Assembly (NCBI RefSeq): GCF_026151205.1
Contig: NC_087078.1
Coordinates: 12,197,118 to 12,261,117, forward strand
Reading direction: 5' to 3'
From: Bolinopsis microptera
Taxonomy: Eukaryota; Ctenophora; Tentaculata; Lobata; Bolinopsidae
DNA: 64,000 bases
Shown: positions 63,601-64,000 of the stretch, piece by piece
Position numbering within the stretch: position 1 is the first letter of the stretch
Layout of the letters: every line of letters starts with the position of its first letter
The notes under the pieces: generated by a model
The model's database searches: none
What the model was told of the DNA's origin: nothing
The model's input: only the letters and a program-made list of their open reading frames with translations
Translations under genes and position numbers: made by a program

Positions 63601-64000
63601 CCAAATACGCCTTAACCATTAATTAACAGCTCTTTATTCGAGAATGTTCTAAGAAGTGGCGTCTAACAAAACCCACAAAAGCAGCTGAGAGCTCCTGTAC
63701 AGCAGTAACATGTTCTTTAATGTTCAGTGTTTTTAACGAGATGGGGGCCAGGTGTAAAGAGTTTTACTACCTCACTGAACTCTGAACTCTGTTTAAGAGT
63801 AAGCCGCGGTTATCGGTACTGCTGACGTTATTTGAAAATTTGAAACTTCTGAATAGAAAGCTGGAACCGTGGTGGAATTAGAAGCGGAGATTTGGACGGA
63901 ACAGAATTATAAGTAACAGTGGAGTGAAGCAAGTGCAACCTTGCAAATGACGCTGACTGGATGAGATCATCGTTTACCAAAAATGACATAAAAAAGAAAA
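48621..64000. other. About 15 kb with no recognisable gene; scattered CACGTG/CCAAT clusters
   Basis: No coding exon, RNA gene or transposon was recognised on either strand. CACGTG clusters occur at 51732-51797 (three), 52936-52961 (two), 55077-55145 (three), 57019-57066 (two), 59823, 61706-61765 (two), 62211, 62454-62500 (two) and 63233. CCAAT or ATTGG lies close by in most of them. An X-box-like TTACCATGGTAAC lies at about 55115. Small GA runs lie at 53395 and 60839. It could be a long 5' intron or a regulatory upstream region of the SANT-domain gene; very short exons may have been missed. Confidence 0.45.

Overview
This is animal (metazoan, invertebrate) nuclear DNA. It is AT-rich and carries genes broken by many GT-AG introns, CR1-type LINE retrotransposons, hAT-like and other small inverted-repeat transposons, long GA microsatellites and minisatellites. 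I cannot name the species; long introns and the repeat content are compatible with a cnidarian or another invertebrate with a mid-sized genome. Nothing bacterial, no rRNA and no tRNA was seen.

Three spliced genes can be reconstructed by hand. (1) Minus strand, 31001 down to 6308: an hnRNP A/B/D-like protein with two RRMs and a Gly/Tyr-rich tail, eight coding exons including a 41-nt one, 299 aa. (2) Plus strand, 32129 to about 33650: a secreted protein with a signal peptide, an unrecognised ~170-residue module and one thrombospondin type 1 repeat, in head-to-head orientation to the hnRNP gene with a ~1.1 kb shared upstream region. (3) Minus strand, 47882 down to 40406: a 514-aa nuclear factor with a Myb/SANT-like (trihelix) DNA-binding domain, acidic and Asn-rich linkers and a C-terminal coiled coil, ten coding exons with consistent phases.

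Region by region: 1-6.3 kb is non-coding with small hairpin elements. 6.3-31 kb is the hnRNP gene, whose introns hold two ~200-bp GA tracts, several MITEs, an apparently intact CR1-type LINE (ORF1 with PHD-like and CCHC fingers, ORF2 with endonuclease and reverse transcriptase) and at least four other LINE pieces. 31-33.7 kb is the TSR gene, with a 292-bp hAT MITE with perfect 8-bp target duplications in its last intron. 34.3-38.5 kb is a CpG-rich patchwork of repeated modules with ~75-bp inverted ends and a 144-bp palindromic insertion. 38.5-40.4 kb has no gene except the probable 3' end of gene 3. 40.4-47.9 kb is the SANT-domain gene. 47.9-64 kb has no recognisable coding exon but is part of a zone strongly enriched for the E-box CACGTG (31 copies between 41.4 and 63.3 kb), often with CCAAT boxes close by; this looks like the regulatory neighbourhood of gene 3.

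All gene models were assembled by eye from splice consensus, phase and protein-family similarity. UTRs and transcription starts are not established.
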